From assembly GCA_949285785.1 (NCBI GenBank), contig CASEAG010000039.1, positions 62,001 to 126,000 on the forward strand: a stretch of 64,000 nt of DNA, given 5' to 3'. The DNA is from an uncultured Spirochaetales bacterium. Lineage in GTDB: Bacteria > Spirochaetota > Spirochaetia > Sphaerochaetales > Sphaerochaetaceae. Under the pieces are notes generated by a model. The model was not told where the DNA came from. It did not search any database and saw only the letters and a list, made by a program, of their open reading frames with translations. Made by a program: the position numbers and the translations under genes. Position 1 is the first letter of the stretch. Every line of letters begins with the position of its first letter. Shown here piece after piece: positions 16,715 to 25,353 of this stretch.

Positions 16715-17743
16715 ATGGTGGACCTCCACGTACACCTCAGGGACTGGGACCAGAAGGCGAAGGAGACCATAGACCATGGGCTGTCCGTCGCATCCAGATG
16801 CGGCATCCGTCTGGTGGCCGACATGCCCAACACCTCTCCTGCCATCACGAGCCGTGCCGTGGTGCTGGACCGGCTCGAGCTTGCAGGCGACCCGATGAGG
16901 AGGTACGGCGTACGTTACTGCATCCACATGGGCCTGACGGGAGACGAGGAGCAGGTGGAGCACGCCGTGAGAACCCATGGCGAGCTCTTTCCGCTGGTCA
17001 TCGGACTCAAGATGTTCGCAGGCCATTCCACGGGGAACATGGGCATAACCACGCTGGACGACCAGCGTCGTGTCCTGGGCACGCTTTCACGGATGGGTTA
17101 TAGAGGGGTTCTGTCGATCCACTGCGAAAAGGAGTCCCTCATGCGACCGGATCTGTATGTCCAGGGACAGTACGAGACCCAGTCGCTATCACGTCCTCCA
17201 CAGGCCGAGATCGAGTCTGTCTCAGACATGCTCGCACTTGCCCGCGAGACGGGTTTTGCCGGCCATATGCACATCTGCCACATTTCGACGGCGGAGGGGA
17301 TCGCCCTGGTGAAGAAGGCGAAATCCGAGGGGATGTCCGTCTCCTGCGGTGCCACTCCTCATCATGCCCTGCTATGTGAGGACGATGCCCGTGACCATTC
17401 CAGATACCTGCGCATGAATCCTCCATTGAGAAGCGCATCGGACCGCGATGCCGTCTTTGCGGCGCTGCTTTCCGGGGACATCGACTATGTGGAGAGCGAT
17501 CATGCCCCCCATACGCTGCAGGACAAGATCGACGGTGCTGGCGGGATTCCCGGCTTCGAGGGCATGCTGCATCTGCTTTCGGCGCTGAGGAAGGCCGGAG
17601 CCGACAACGGAACCCTGATGCGGCTCTTCTGCACGGGTGCACCTGGAATATTCGGTGTGGAGGGGGACGACCTGCTTCCCGACGATGTAGAGGAGAGGAT
17701 GGCCCAGGTCTGGGACGAGTATCCGTTCCGACCCTTCAGATGA
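16715..17743 (+). CDS. pyrC: dihydroorotase
   Basis: Zinc amidohydrolase that closes carbamoyl-aspartate to dihydroorotate. Seen: DLHVHLRD at residues 3-10 (metal His pair), GLKMFAGHS near residue 97 with the Lys that is carboxylated in the family, metal His residues in SIHCEKE and CHIST, and ESDHAPH near 261-267 with the catalytic Asp. At 342 residues it begins directly at the first barrel strand and lacks the N-terminal beta-sandwich of the long type. ATG 16715 comes 3 bases after the pyrD stop. The 3' end overlaps the convergent MATE gene by 8 bases, so no separate terminator exists. Last gene of the operon. Confidence 0.92.
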   Translation: MVDLHVHLRDWDQKAKETIDHGLSVASRCGIRLVADMPNTSPAITSRAVVLDRLELAGDPMRRYGVRYCIHMGLTGDEEQVEHAVRTHGELFPLVIGLKMFAGHSTGNMGITTLDDQRRVLGTLSRMGYRGVLSIHCEKESLMRPDLYVQGQYETQSLSRPPQAEIESVSDMLALARETGFAGHMHICHISTAEGIALVKKAKSEGMSVSCGATPHHALLCEDDARDHSRYLRMNPPLRSASDRDAVFAALLSGDIDYVESDHAPHTLQDKIDGAGGIPGFEGMLHLLSALRKAGADNGTLMRLFCTGAPGIFGVEGDDLLPDDVEERMAQVWDEYPFRPFR

Positions 17744-19085
17744 CAGTCTTCTCCTGCCAGCCTCCCTTGAGCCAGCGCCTGAGGAAGAAGACTATCCTGG
17801 CATACCAGTCTATGACCATCGCCCAGCATGCTCCATACAGTCCGAACCCGAGGAAGGCGAACAGGTAGGCAAGTGCGACACGGCAGGCCCACATGCTTGT
17901 CATGGCGACGCCCATCGTGAATCTCGCATCCCCTGCAGCCCTGAGGTAGTTGGGCAGAGTGAAGGACAGGGGCCAGAACAGTGCGGTCTGTATCAGCAGC
18001 ATCCTGGTGCATTTCACGCTCAGTGCAAGGGCCTCGTCCGAGAGGTTGTACAGCATGCTCAGCTGTGGCGTGAATATGAAGAAGACGAGGCATGTGATCG
18101 CCATCATGGCGTATGTCAGCACCATGAGCAGCCTTGCGTAGTACCTCGCCTGGTCGAATCTCCTGGCTCCGCAGCACTGTCCGATGACGGTTATGGAGGC
18201 CATGCCTATGACCGACCCGGGGATGTTGGCGAACGATGTGAGGTTGTTGATCACGGCGTTGGCCGCGATCGAGGGCGTCCCGAAGGTCGAGATGAGTGAC
18301 TGCACAAGTATCTTGCCGATGTGGAAGGTGCTGTTCTCTATGCCGGAGGGCAGGCCTATGCGGAGTATCCTGCGTGCCATCATGCCGTTCCACTCGAAGT
18401 GGAAGAGCCTGTCGACATGGATCTCCAGCTTCCTGTTGCATACCACGACGAGCATGACCGAGGCCCCGATGACACGGCTTGCAAGCGATGCGATGCCCGC
18501 ACCTGCCGTGCCGAGTCCTGCTCCGTAGATAAGCAGGGCGTTGCCGCCGATGTTGATGATGTTCATGACCAGGGACACCGTCATCGTTATGCGGCTCCTG
18601 CCCATGCTCCTGCACAGTGCGTTGCAGCTGTTGCACAGTGCCAGGAAGGGGTAGGAGATGACTATGAAGATGAAGTAGTTCTCCGCCGCACTCATCACAT
18701 CGGCCTCTATGCTTCCGAATACCAGGGCGAGCAGGTGTCTGTTTCCGGCCAGACACACGGCGCTTATCACGCCGGAGAAGATGATGGTGATGTACACCAG
18801 CTGCTTGGCCGCCTTGCAGGCGCTTATGCGGTCCTTCCTTCCCATGAACTGCGATGCGACCACCGCACCGCCCGTGGCGAATGCGGAGAAAAGCTGGATG
18901 AACAGGTTCGAGATGCTGTCCACGAGCGAGATGCCGCTGACCGACGCCTCGCCGACGGCGGCTACCATGATCGTGTCCGCCATGCCGATGGTTATGGTGA
19001 GCAGCTGCTCGAAGAACAGCGGAATGATGAGCGATTTCAGGTAGGATGTGGTGAACATCCTCTGTGCCGGTGCAGGTGCCTTCAT
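17736..19085 (-). CDS. MATE family efflux transporter
   Basis: Inner-membrane exporter of the multidrug and toxic-compound extrusion family, normally driven by Na+ or H+. Seen: about 12 hydrophobic segments in 449 residues, the repeat-related positions GMADTIMVAAVGEASVSG (first half) and the matching segment in the second half, and FATGGAVVASQFMGR. I place the start at 19085 (MKAPAPAQRMF); a good promoter (TAATAT) ends 10 bases upstream and no ribosome site is seen. An in-frame ATG lies 13 codons earlier, inside the promoter. Substrate unknown. Convergent with pyrC. Confidence 0.9.
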   Translation of the reverse strand: MKAPAPAQRMFTTSYLKSLIIPLFFEQLLTITIGMADTIMVAAVGEASVSGISLVDSISNLFIQLFSAFATGGAVVASQFMGRKDRISACKAAKQLVYITIIFSGVISAVCLAGNRHLLALVFGSIEADVMSAAENYFIFIVISYPFLALCNSCNALCRSMGRSRITMTVSLVMNIINIGGNALLIYGAGLGTAGAGIASLASRVIGASVMLVVVCNRKLEIHVDRLFHFEWNGMMARRILRIGLPSGIENSTFHIGKILVQSLISTFGTPSIAANAVINNLTSFANIPGSVIGMASITVIGQCCGARRFDQARYYARLLMVLTYAMMAITCLVFFIFTPQLSMLYNLSDEALALSVKCTRMLLIQTALFWPLSFTLPNYLRAAGDARFTMGVAMTSMWACRVALAYLFAFLGFGLYGACWAMVIDWYARIVFFLRRWLKGGWQEKTVI

Positions 19086-19095
19086 ATGTTGCAGA

Positions 19096-19124
19096 ATATT
19101 ATCCCCCGATCGCGGTGAGTGCAA
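19096..19124 (-). promoter_or_regulatory. promoter of the first MATE gene (near-leaderless)
   Basis: On the minus strand TTGCAC (19119-19124) and TAATAT (19096-19101) are 17 bases apart. The -10 box ends 10 bases before the chosen start codon, leaving an untranslated leader of only a few bases. Confidence 0.5.
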
Positions 19125-19189
19125 TGCAGAAAACAGCGCTGAATCAGGATGAAAGAGGAGGGGACGCCCTCCGGCGTCCCCCGATGGTG

Positions 19190-19984
19190 TCAGTCGCCCT
19201 CGGTAAGCAGCTCCTCGTCCGAGGTGAACTCCTTGTTCCTGATCTGCCTGAAGCGCCTTATCAGCTCAGGAACCGTCAGACGCCGCTTCTCCTCGCCGCT
19301 GGCCTCAAGTATGATGCGCCCCTCGTCCATCATGATCAGCCTGTTGCCGAACTCGATGGCGAACTGCATGTTGTGAGTGATCATCATCGCGGTGAACCTC
19401 TGCTTGCGGATATACTCCTCAGTGAGATCCATGACGATGCGGGCGTTGCCGGGATCCAGGGCCGCGGTGTGCTCGTCCAGGAGCAGCAGCTTCGGATTCG
19501 ACATGCAGGCCATGATCAGCGTCAGCGCCTGCCTCTGTCCGCCGGACAGCAGGCCCACGTTGTCCTCGAGCCTATCCTGGAGCCCGACCGGCTCGATGAG
19601 CTGCCTGAACAGCTGTCTGTTCTCCTGCGTCAGAGAATATCCGATGCCCCTCATTCCCTTCTTGAGCGAGAGCAGCATGTTGTCCTGGATCGACATGTTG
19701 GCGCTGGTACCCTTGGTGGGGTCCTGGAAGATGCGTCCGATGTCGAAGGCCCTCTTGTACTCAGGACATCTGGTTATGTCCTTCCCGTCAAGGGTTATGG
19801 TGCCGCTGGTGACGGGGAAGGTTCCTGCAATCATGTTGAACAGCGTCGACTTGCCGGAACCGTTGGATCCGATGACGGAGACGACATCCCCCTCGTCTAT
19901 GTGCAGATTGATGTCCTCCAGCGCGACCTTCTCGTTGACCGTGCCGGGGAAGAAGACCTTCGTCACATGGCTGATGTCAAGCAT
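19190..19984 (-). CDS. ABC transporter ATP-binding protein
   Basis: Cytoplasmic ATPase that powers the importer encoded upstream. Seen: Walker A GSNGSGKST near residues 40-48, the signature LSGGQRQALTL, Walker B LLLLDEHTAALDP and the switch His in MMITHNM. 264 residues. ATG 19984 is 10 bases after GGGAGG; an in-frame GTG at 19993 is too close to that site. It overlaps the end of the permease gene by 8 bases, so the two are coupled. Belongs with the permease and binding protein as a TrpX-type uptake system; the ligand is not certain. Confidence 0.93.
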   Translation of the reverse strand: MLDISHVTKVFFPGTVNEKVALEDINLHIDEGDVVSVIGSNGSGKSTLFNMIAGTFPVTSGTITLDGKDITRCPEYKRAFDIGRIFQDPTKGTSANMSIQDNMLLSLKKGMRGIGYSLTQENRQLFRQLIEPVGLQDRLEDNVGLLSGGQRQALTLIMACMSNPKLLLLDEHTAALDPGNARIVMDLTEEYIRKQRFTAMMITHNMQFAIEFGNRLIMMDEGRIILEASGEEKRRLTVPELIRRFRQIRNKEFTSDEELLTEGD

Positions 19985-20909
19985 CGTGACCACCTCCCAT
20001 GACCCTCTCCACGGCCTTGCGCCGTGCAGACTCCTCCGCCGCCCTTATCCTGGTGGAGGCGACGATCAGCGAGATGATGACCAGAAGTCCGGTCAGCAGC
20101 TTGAAGTCGTTGGGCGTGATACCCACCAGATAGCCGTAGCGGCGTCCGAGGAACATCAGGCCCTTGTAGATTATCGAGCCCAGGATGACGCGCAGTGTTA
20201 TCAGCGAGATCCTGTTGGAGTTGAAGAGGAACTCGCCAAGCATTATCGCCGCCAGTCCCTGGACGACCATGCCCTGTCCAAGATTCGCATCCGCAAAGCC
20301 CTGGTACTGGGCGAGCATCGCCCCCGATAGGGCGATCAGTCCGTTCGAAAGGCCCAGCGCTATGTATTTCAGCATGCTCGGGTTCATGCCGAGACTGAGC
20401 ACGACCTGCTCGTTTCCGCCGAGGGCGCCGATGGCGATTCCCATGTCGCAGCGGAAGAACAGGTCGAACAGGACCTTTATCACGAGCACCAGGACGAGCG
20501 TGCCGGTCAGCGATGCGAATGGCGAGGACATGAAGCCCATGATCTCCGGAAACCAGTCGTACAGCGTCTCGATGCGCACCAGAGGCACGTTTGCCTTGTT
20601 TCCAAGGATCCTGAGGTTGACCGAGTAGAGCATGGTCATCGTCAGGATTCCGGCAAGCAGCCCCGGGATGTGGAGATGGTTGTGTATGGCTGCGGTGCAC
20701 AGGCCGCACAGTATTCCTGCAAAGAAGGCGAGGAGCATCGCCATCGGGATGCTCCAGCCGTTCGTTATGCAGATCGCCGCGACGGCGGCGCCGGTGGCGA
20801 CCGATCCGTCGCATGTCAGATCCGCGAGGTCCAGGATCCTGTAGCTGACAAGGATGCCCAGCGCCATCACGGAGAAGATCAGACCTTCTACGAAAATACC
20901 TTCAAGCAT
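19977..20909 (-). CDS. ABC transporter permease (branched-chain-type)
   Basis: Membrane permease of the BPD_transp_2 type. Seen: about 8-9 hydrophobic segments in 310 residues, starting MLEGIFVEGLIFSVMALGILVSYRILDLADLTCDGS, a start typical of permeases paired with ABC_sub_bind proteins. ATG 20909 is only 10 bases after the binding-protein stop, so the genes are one operon. The frame continues upstream inside the binding-protein gene but that stretch is not protein-like. Overlaps the ATPase gene by 8 bases. Confidence 0.92.
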   Translation of the reverse strand: MLEGIFVEGLIFSVMALGILVSYRILDLADLTCDGSVATGAAVAAICITNGWSIPMAMLLAFFAGILCGLCTAAIHNHLHIPGLLAGILTMTMLYSVNLRILGNKANVPLVRIETLYDWFPEIMGFMSSPFASLTGTLVLVLVIKVLFDLFFRCDMGIAIGALGGNEQVVLSLGMNPSMLKYIALGLSNGLIALSGAMLAQYQGFADANLGQGMVVQGLAAIMLGEFLFNSNRISLITLRVILGSIIYKGLMFLGRRYGYLVGITPNDFKLLTGLLVIISLIVASTRIRAAEESARRKAVERVMGGGHDA

Positions 20910-20919
20910 GGCCTTGTGC

Positions 20920-21921
20920 TCACACTCTCGTCTGGACGCCATCCTCGATGATGACGCTTGCCATGTCCAGGTACTCCTGGCCGATCTCGATGCCGAGCTT
21001 CTCGGCGGTGTCCAGGTTGAACCAGAGCTCGAAGTCCGCAGGATCCTCGAGGATGACCGTTCCAAGCGGCCCCGGCTCCTCGCCGTTGATGATTCTCTCT
21101 ATCAACTTGCCTGTGGCGGTGCCGAGGCTGGAGTAGTCGAAGCCCCAGCTGATCATGCAGTCCAGTCCATCGATTCCGCTCGGATCGGACGAGAAGAGCG
21201 GGATGCCCGCATCGGAGCACACCTCGTCGACGGAGGGAAGGGCGGAGATGACGGCGTTGTCGGTGGCGATGTACATCGCATCGATCCTGTCGACGATGGA
21301 CTGCGCCGCCTGACGCACTTCGGAGGAGTTGGAGATGGCGACCTCGACGAATCCGACACCAAGCTTCTCGCATGCGGCCTTGGCCTGCTCCATGAGTGTC
21401 ACGCCGTTGGCCTCGCCGGATGCGTATATGTTTCCGATCGTCTTGGCTCCCGTGACATCGACAAGCAGCCTGATCTGCTCCTCGACCGGGTTCATGTCGC
21501 TGACACCGCACACGTTGACGTCGGCGGAGCCCTCCATGGAAGGTACGAGACCTGCATCGACCGGGTCGGTGACCGCTGCGAAGACGACCGGGATGTCGTC
21601 GAAGACGTTCGCGAGGGCCTGCGCCGTACCGGTGGCGATGCCCAGCACGATATCACAGCCGGATGTCCTGAACTGCTGCGCGATCGATGCCGCGGTGGAG
21701 ACGTCTCCGTTTGCGTTCTGGAGCTGGAACTCCACCGGAAGACCCGTGCTCTCCAGATACTCGATGCATCCCTGCTCGGCCGCGTCGAGAGCCGGATGGC
21801 TCATCAGCTTGGAGATACCTATCATCGTGACACCGTCGTCGACACTCTCTCCTGTGCCGCCGGCGAAGAGCGGAAGGACCATCGCCAGGACGGCGAGAAC
21901 CAGTATGATGCCCTTTCTCAT
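20920..21921 (-). CDS. ABC transporter substrate-binding protein (ABC_sub_bind / TrpX-like)
   Basis: Periplasmic binding protein that delivers the ligand to the permease. Seen: a signal peptide (MRKGIILVLAVLAMVLPLFAGG) with no lipobox Cys, a FAGG end typical of spirochaete binding proteins, then the two-lobed PF04392-like body (IGISKLMSHPALD, GIATGTAQALAN, VFAAVTDPV, IATDNAVISALPSVDEV, SWGFDYSSLG). 333 residues. A GGGGG-type ribosome site lies 7 bases before ATG 21921. Relatives carry tryptophan or related aromatic compounds, but the ligand here is unknown. Confidence 0.9.
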   Translation of the reverse strand: MRKGIILVLAVLAMVLPLFAGGTGESVDDGVTMIGISKLMSHPALDAAEQGCIEYLESTGLPVEFQLQNANGDVSTAASIAQQFRTSGCDIVLGIATGTAQALANVFDDIPVVFAAVTDPVDAGLVPSMEGSADVNVCGVSDMNPVEEQIRLLVDVTGAKTIGNIYASGEANGVTLMEQAKAACEKLGVGFVEVAISNSSEVRQAAQSIVDRIDAMYIATDNAVISALPSVDEVCSDAGIPLFSSDPSGIDGLDCMISWGFDYSSLGTATGKLIERIINGEEPGPLGTVILEDPADFELWFNLDTAEKLGIEIGQEYLDMASVIIEDGVQTRV

Positions 21922-21957
21922 GGAAAGACCCCCTTTGCATTTGCGATATGCCTAACG

Positions 21958-21986
21958 ACTATATCATGAAGGAGGTCCACTGACAA
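21958..21986 (-). promoter_or_regulatory. promoter of the ABC importer operon
   Basis: On the minus strand TTGTCA (21981-21986) and TATAGT (21958-21963) are 17 bases apart, giving a leader of about 30 bases. Just upstream of the -35 box the heptamer TCTGCAT occurs twice (21995-22001 and 22015-22021), exactly 20 bases apart, a spacing that fits an activator or repressor binding on one face of the helix. Confidence 0.6.
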
Positions 21987-22048
21987 TATCGTCTATGCAG
22001 AAAACCGAATATTAATGCAGATAATATGAATACGAATTTCCACCATGC

Positions 22049-22336
22049 CTAGAAGTCGAAGTCCATCTGCTCATCGTCCTCGTCCTCGTACTGCATCTCC
22101 TCGTCATCGTCGAGGTAGTCGTCATCGTCCCCCTCGATGGAGTATCCGTTGTCCTCGTATTCGTCCTCTTCATCCATGTCGTCCGCATCGGTCCATTCGC
22201 CGTCGTCGTCCATGTAGCCGAACCCGTCGAAGGAATGCTCCTCGTCGTACAGGCTGTCCTCGATGTCGTCCTCTTCGTCCCTGTCGTTGCGCAGGAAATC
22301 CTCGTCCTGTCTGTCTTCGTCCTCGTATCTTCTCAT
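22049..22336 (-). CDS. small, extremely acidic protein ending in MDFDF
   Basis: I do not recognise this 95-residue protein. From MRRYEDEDRQDEDFLR on, well over half of the residues are Asp or Glu, with scattered Tyr, Phe and Met and very few basic residues after the start, so it is probably disordered. AAGGAG lies 7 bases before the ATG at 22336, supporting it as a real gene. The C-terminus reads DDEQMDFDF, which resembles the single-strand-binding-protein tail of E. coli (MDFDDDIPF). It is divergent from recO-recJ, whose products are known partners of that SSB tail in E. coli. A role as SSB-tail mimic is a hypothesis. Confidence 0.75.
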   Translation of the reverse strand: MRRYEDEDRQDEDFLRNDRDEEDDIEDSLYDEEHSFDGFGYMDDDGEWTDADDMDEEDEYEDNGYSIEGDDDDYLDDDEEMQYEDEDDEQMDFDF

Positions 22337-22401
22337 CGCAGAACTCCTTATCTGAGAGTGAACACCGACATCAGGCCGCTCGTCAAGGAAAAACGTCCCA
22401 A

Positions 22402-22431
22402 GCGACATCATGCGCCCTGATGTGCTATCCT
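22402..22431 (+). promoter_or_regulatory. candidate promoter of recO-recJ
   Basis: GCGACA (22402-22407) and TATCCT (22426-22431) are 18 bases apart. The GGAGGG ribosome site of recO follows at 22447-22452. The -10 box has the same GCTATCCT form as the pyrimidine promoter. The 119 bases between the acidic gene and recO hold no other gene. Confidence 0.35.
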
Positions 22432-22455
22432 TCGGCGTAGGACACTGGAGGGTCG

Positions 22456-23202
22456 ATGGACAGGAACGACAGCGCACCGGCGATTGTGATCAGGAGCGGT
22501 AGAAGAGGGGAGCGGGACAGGCTGCTGACCCTGCTCAGTCCGGTCTGGGGCATCCGCCACATCATCGTCTACGGCGCCCAGAAGAGCCGCAGGGCGGTCA
22601 GGGCGTCGCTTTACACGGAAGGCGTCTTCCACATCTACGACAACAGGGAGCGTCATCAGGCCAGTCTGGTCGACGTCGATGTCATCACGATCCATGAGAA
22701 CGCCCTTTCCAGCCTTGCCGCATCCTTCTCGGCCACGCTGATGTGCGAGATAGTCATGGACCACAGGGGCACGGAGGCCCCGGCCTTCTACGACCTGCTG
22801 GTCGATTGTCTGGATGTCATCGACGAGGATAACCACAAGAGGGTCGTGGTCCAGTTCATCATCCGGGCCCTGGAGATAGCAGGTCTGTCCTCCGGCTATG
22901 AGGTGTGTCCCGTATGCGGCAGACGATATTCCGATGATGAGGTGCTGGGCTTCAGCGACCAGCTCGCTAGCCCTTGCTGCCGCTCTTGTGCTAGCATGTC
23001 TGTCGACCTGGTCCTGCCTCCAAATGCCAGACGCTATGTCAGGGACAGCCTGGGCGTCGACTTCGCCCGCTCGATGCAGTTCTCGATCAGCGACCTGATG
23101 GCCACGCGGCTGATGCGCTATGCCATAAGGCTGTACAGACTGAGCTGCTCGTCGCCTCTCAGGAGCGCCGTGGCGCTCATGGAGCTGGACGGTCTTGCCT
23201 GA
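22456..23202 (+). CDS. recO: DNA repair protein RecO
   Basis: Recombination mediator that helps load RecA on SSB-coated single-stranded DNA. Seen: an N-terminal OB-like region, a helical middle, and a four-Cys zinc site CPVCG...CCRSC around residues 154-180, as in zinc-binding RecO proteins; 248 residues, normal length. Overall similarity is low, as usual for RecO, so the call rests on the zinc motif, size and neighbourhood. GGAGGG precedes ATG 22456. It is 15 bases from recJ, another member of the same recombination pathway. Confidence 0.82.
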   Translation: MDRNDSAPAIVIRSGRRGERDRLLTLLSPVWGIRHIIVYGAQKSRRAVRASLYTEGVFHIYDNRERHQASLVDVDVITIHENALSSLAASFSATLMCEIVMDHRGTEAPAFYDLLVDCLDVIDEDNHKRVVVQFIIRALEIAGLSSGYEVCPVCGRRYSDDEVLGFSDQLASPCCRSCASMSVDLVLPPNARRYVRDSLGVDFARSMQFSISDLMATRLMRYAIRLYRLSCSSPLRSAVALMELDGLA

Positions 23203-23217
23203 GGAAGGGATCTTTCT

Positions 23218-25353
23218 ATGAACTATACGCTTCAGCGCACCAGCCCCGACATGGTCAGGAGGATATGCGAGCGCTTCAAGGTGGACTTCCTGTCCGCCAA
23301 CATTTTCGCCCGTCGCGGCATCCATGAGGCCGACGAGATCAAGTACTACCTCGAGGGAGGCCTGAATCTCCTCCACTCTCCGTTCCACTTCCATGATATG
23401 GAGGAGGCGGTGGAGCGCGTCCTGAGCGCGCAGGAGGAGGGCCAGAGGATCGCCGTCTTCGGCGACAGGGACGCCGACGGCATAACCAGCACCGCGATCC
23501 TCGCCCAGGAGCTCAGGAGCATGGGGCTCGAGGTCGTGACCCATCTGCCTGAGGGGGATGAGCCCTACGGGCTGACGATAAAGGCCGTCGAGACGATTGC
23601 AGACGAGGGGGCCTCGCTCGTGGTCACGGTCGACAACGGCATCACCTGCATCCAGGAGATAGACGAGCTTAACCGCAGGGGTATCGACACGATCGTTCTC
23701 GACCATCACCTTGCAGGAGACGAGCTGCCTGATGCGCTTGCCACGATAGACCCCAAGGTCGCCTCGTGCGGCTATCCGTTCGAACATCTGGCCGGTTGCG
23801 CCGTCACGGCAAAGTTCATCTGGGCGCTGCGATTCGCCCAGACGCCGCTCTACAAGAGCCATGTCATACTCCTGCATGCAGAACCAGGTCCCGGTAACGA
23901 CACCACGACCATAGTGCAGGCGGTCGAGCTGTACAATCTCGTCGAGCTCGGACGCATCGTCGAGGAGCTGCCCAACCGGGCCGTGGACTTCGACAACAGC
24001 CGCCTGGTGCGCACACTGATGAAGAACCTCCCGATACTGGTGCTGGACCGAGAGATCGAGCTCAGACAGCTTCGTGCAGCCTTCGGAAACGGCGTGGACA
24101 TCTCCCTCGTGGACATCAGAGGCGAGCTCGAAGCCGTCATACCACGCGTCAGAGGCCGCAACCTGTTCACCCTCACCACCGAAAGCCGGATGGCCATGTA
24201 CGCCGACGGCCATGAGGAGATAGAGACGCTGGTCAGCCTCTTCACGTCCTGCTGCATATACAAGTATCCATCCCTAAGCCGCGACTACCTGAAGCTCATG
24301 GACCTGGTCGCCATCGGCACGATCGCCGACATGATGCCCATGAGCGATGAGAACAGGATACTGGTGCGCCTCGGCCTGAAGGAGCTGGAGAAGGGCACCA
24401 GAGAGTCGCTGGTGCAGCTGATGAGCGCGCAGAACCTCGTCGGCCGTCCGCTGAGCGTGCATGACGTGGGCTGGTATCTCTCTCCTGTGATAAACGCATC
24501 CGGACGCCTCGGCTGTCCATCGGTCGCGCTAGAGCTGCTGCTGTGCGAGGATGCCGGGCGCATGTACGAGCTCACATGCCGGCTGATCGAGCTCAACAGA
24601 CAGCGTCAGAAGATGGGTGAGGACGCCTGGGAGAAGGCCAGGTGGAGCGCGAAGGACTCGCTGGAGTCGTACGGCTCCAAGTTCATCCTTCTGGACACCG
24701 GCGAGATACCCCGCGGTCTTACGGGCTCGCTTGCGACCCGGGCTCTCAAGGAGTTCCCGGCAACGCCTGCCGTCATAGTCCTCTCCCAGCCTGACGACGG
24801 ACGCATCTCGGCCTCCATGAGGGCAAGGGATGGAATCAACTGCCGCGACTTCCTCTCGCGCTTCTCGTCCTTCTTCCTGGACTACGGCGGTCACAAGGCC
24901 GCAGGCGGCTTCTCGATGGAGGCCGGACGCAGGGACGATTTCCTCAAGGCCCTGGACGAGGAGGTCATGAAGATGGACATCGCCCAGGAGGACGAGCCGC
25001 TGGTCGTCGATGCCATGGTCTCGCATGAGGAGATGAACGGATCGCTCGTGCAGGTCGTCGGACGATTCGAACCCTATGGCGAGGCCTGCCCGCCGCTCGT
25101 GTTCCTTCTCGACGGGGCGACGATCGGCGACATCATCAATCTGGGGGATCCCTCCAAGGGGAACGTGAAGCTGATGCTGAGAATCGGACGCAACATCTGG
25201 CCGGCGCTCTGGTGGGGCGCCCGCCGCGACTCCTCGTTCGACTATCATGCCGGTGATGTCGTCAGAATCGTCTTCCGGCTCAACCACAACTACTTCCGTG
25301 GTGTGGACAACGTCCAGCTGACACTGCTTTCAGTCGAGCATTCTCACGCCTGA
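23218..25353 (+). CDS. recJ: single-stranded-DNA-specific 5'-3' exonuclease RecJ
   Basis: DHH-family nuclease that resects 5' ends for recombination and repair. Seen: motif I FGDRDADGITSTA near residues 81-93 (metal Asp residues), VTVDNGIT, the DHH motif near 161-163, IDPK, and the DHHA1 motif GGHKAAGGF near 556. 711 residues, longer than the usual 570-600, with much of the excess in the segment between about residues 225 and 365. GAGGAAGGG lies before ATG 23218. Overlaps the 3' end of the convergent cca gene by 10 bases. Confidence 0.93.
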   Translation: MNYTLQRTSPDMVRRICERFKVDFLSANIFARRGIHEADEIKYYLEGGLNLLHSPFHFHDMEEAVERVLSAQEEGQRIAVFGDRDADGITSTAILAQELRSMGLEVVTHLPEGDEPYGLTIKAVETIADEGASLVVTVDNGITCIQEIDELNRRGIDTIVLDHHLAGDELPDALATIDPKVASCGYPFEHLAGCAVTAKFIWALRFAQTPLYKSHVILLHAEPGPGNDTTTIVQAVELYNLVELGRIVEELPNRAVDFDNSRLVRTLMKNLPILVLDREIELRQLRAAFGNGVDISLVDIRGELEAVIPRVRGRNLFTLTTESRMAMYADGHEEIETLVSLFTSCCIYKYPSLSRDYLKLMDLVAIGTIADMMPMSDENRILVRLGLKELEKGTRESLVQLMSAQNLVGRPLSVHDVGWYLSPVINASGRLGCPSVALELLLCEDAGRMYELTCRLIELNRQRQKMGEDAWEKARWSAKDSLESYGSKFILLDTGEIPRGLTGSLATRALKEFPATPAVIVLSQPDDGRISASMRARDGINCRDFLSRFSSFFLDYGGHKAAGGFSMEAGRRDDFLKALDEEVMKMDIAQEDEPLVVDAMVSHEEMNGSLVQVVGRFEPYGEACPPLVFLLDGATIGDIINLGDPSKGNVKLMLRIGRNIWPALWWGARRDSSFDYHAGDVVRIVFRLNHNYFRGVDNVQLTLLSVEHSHA

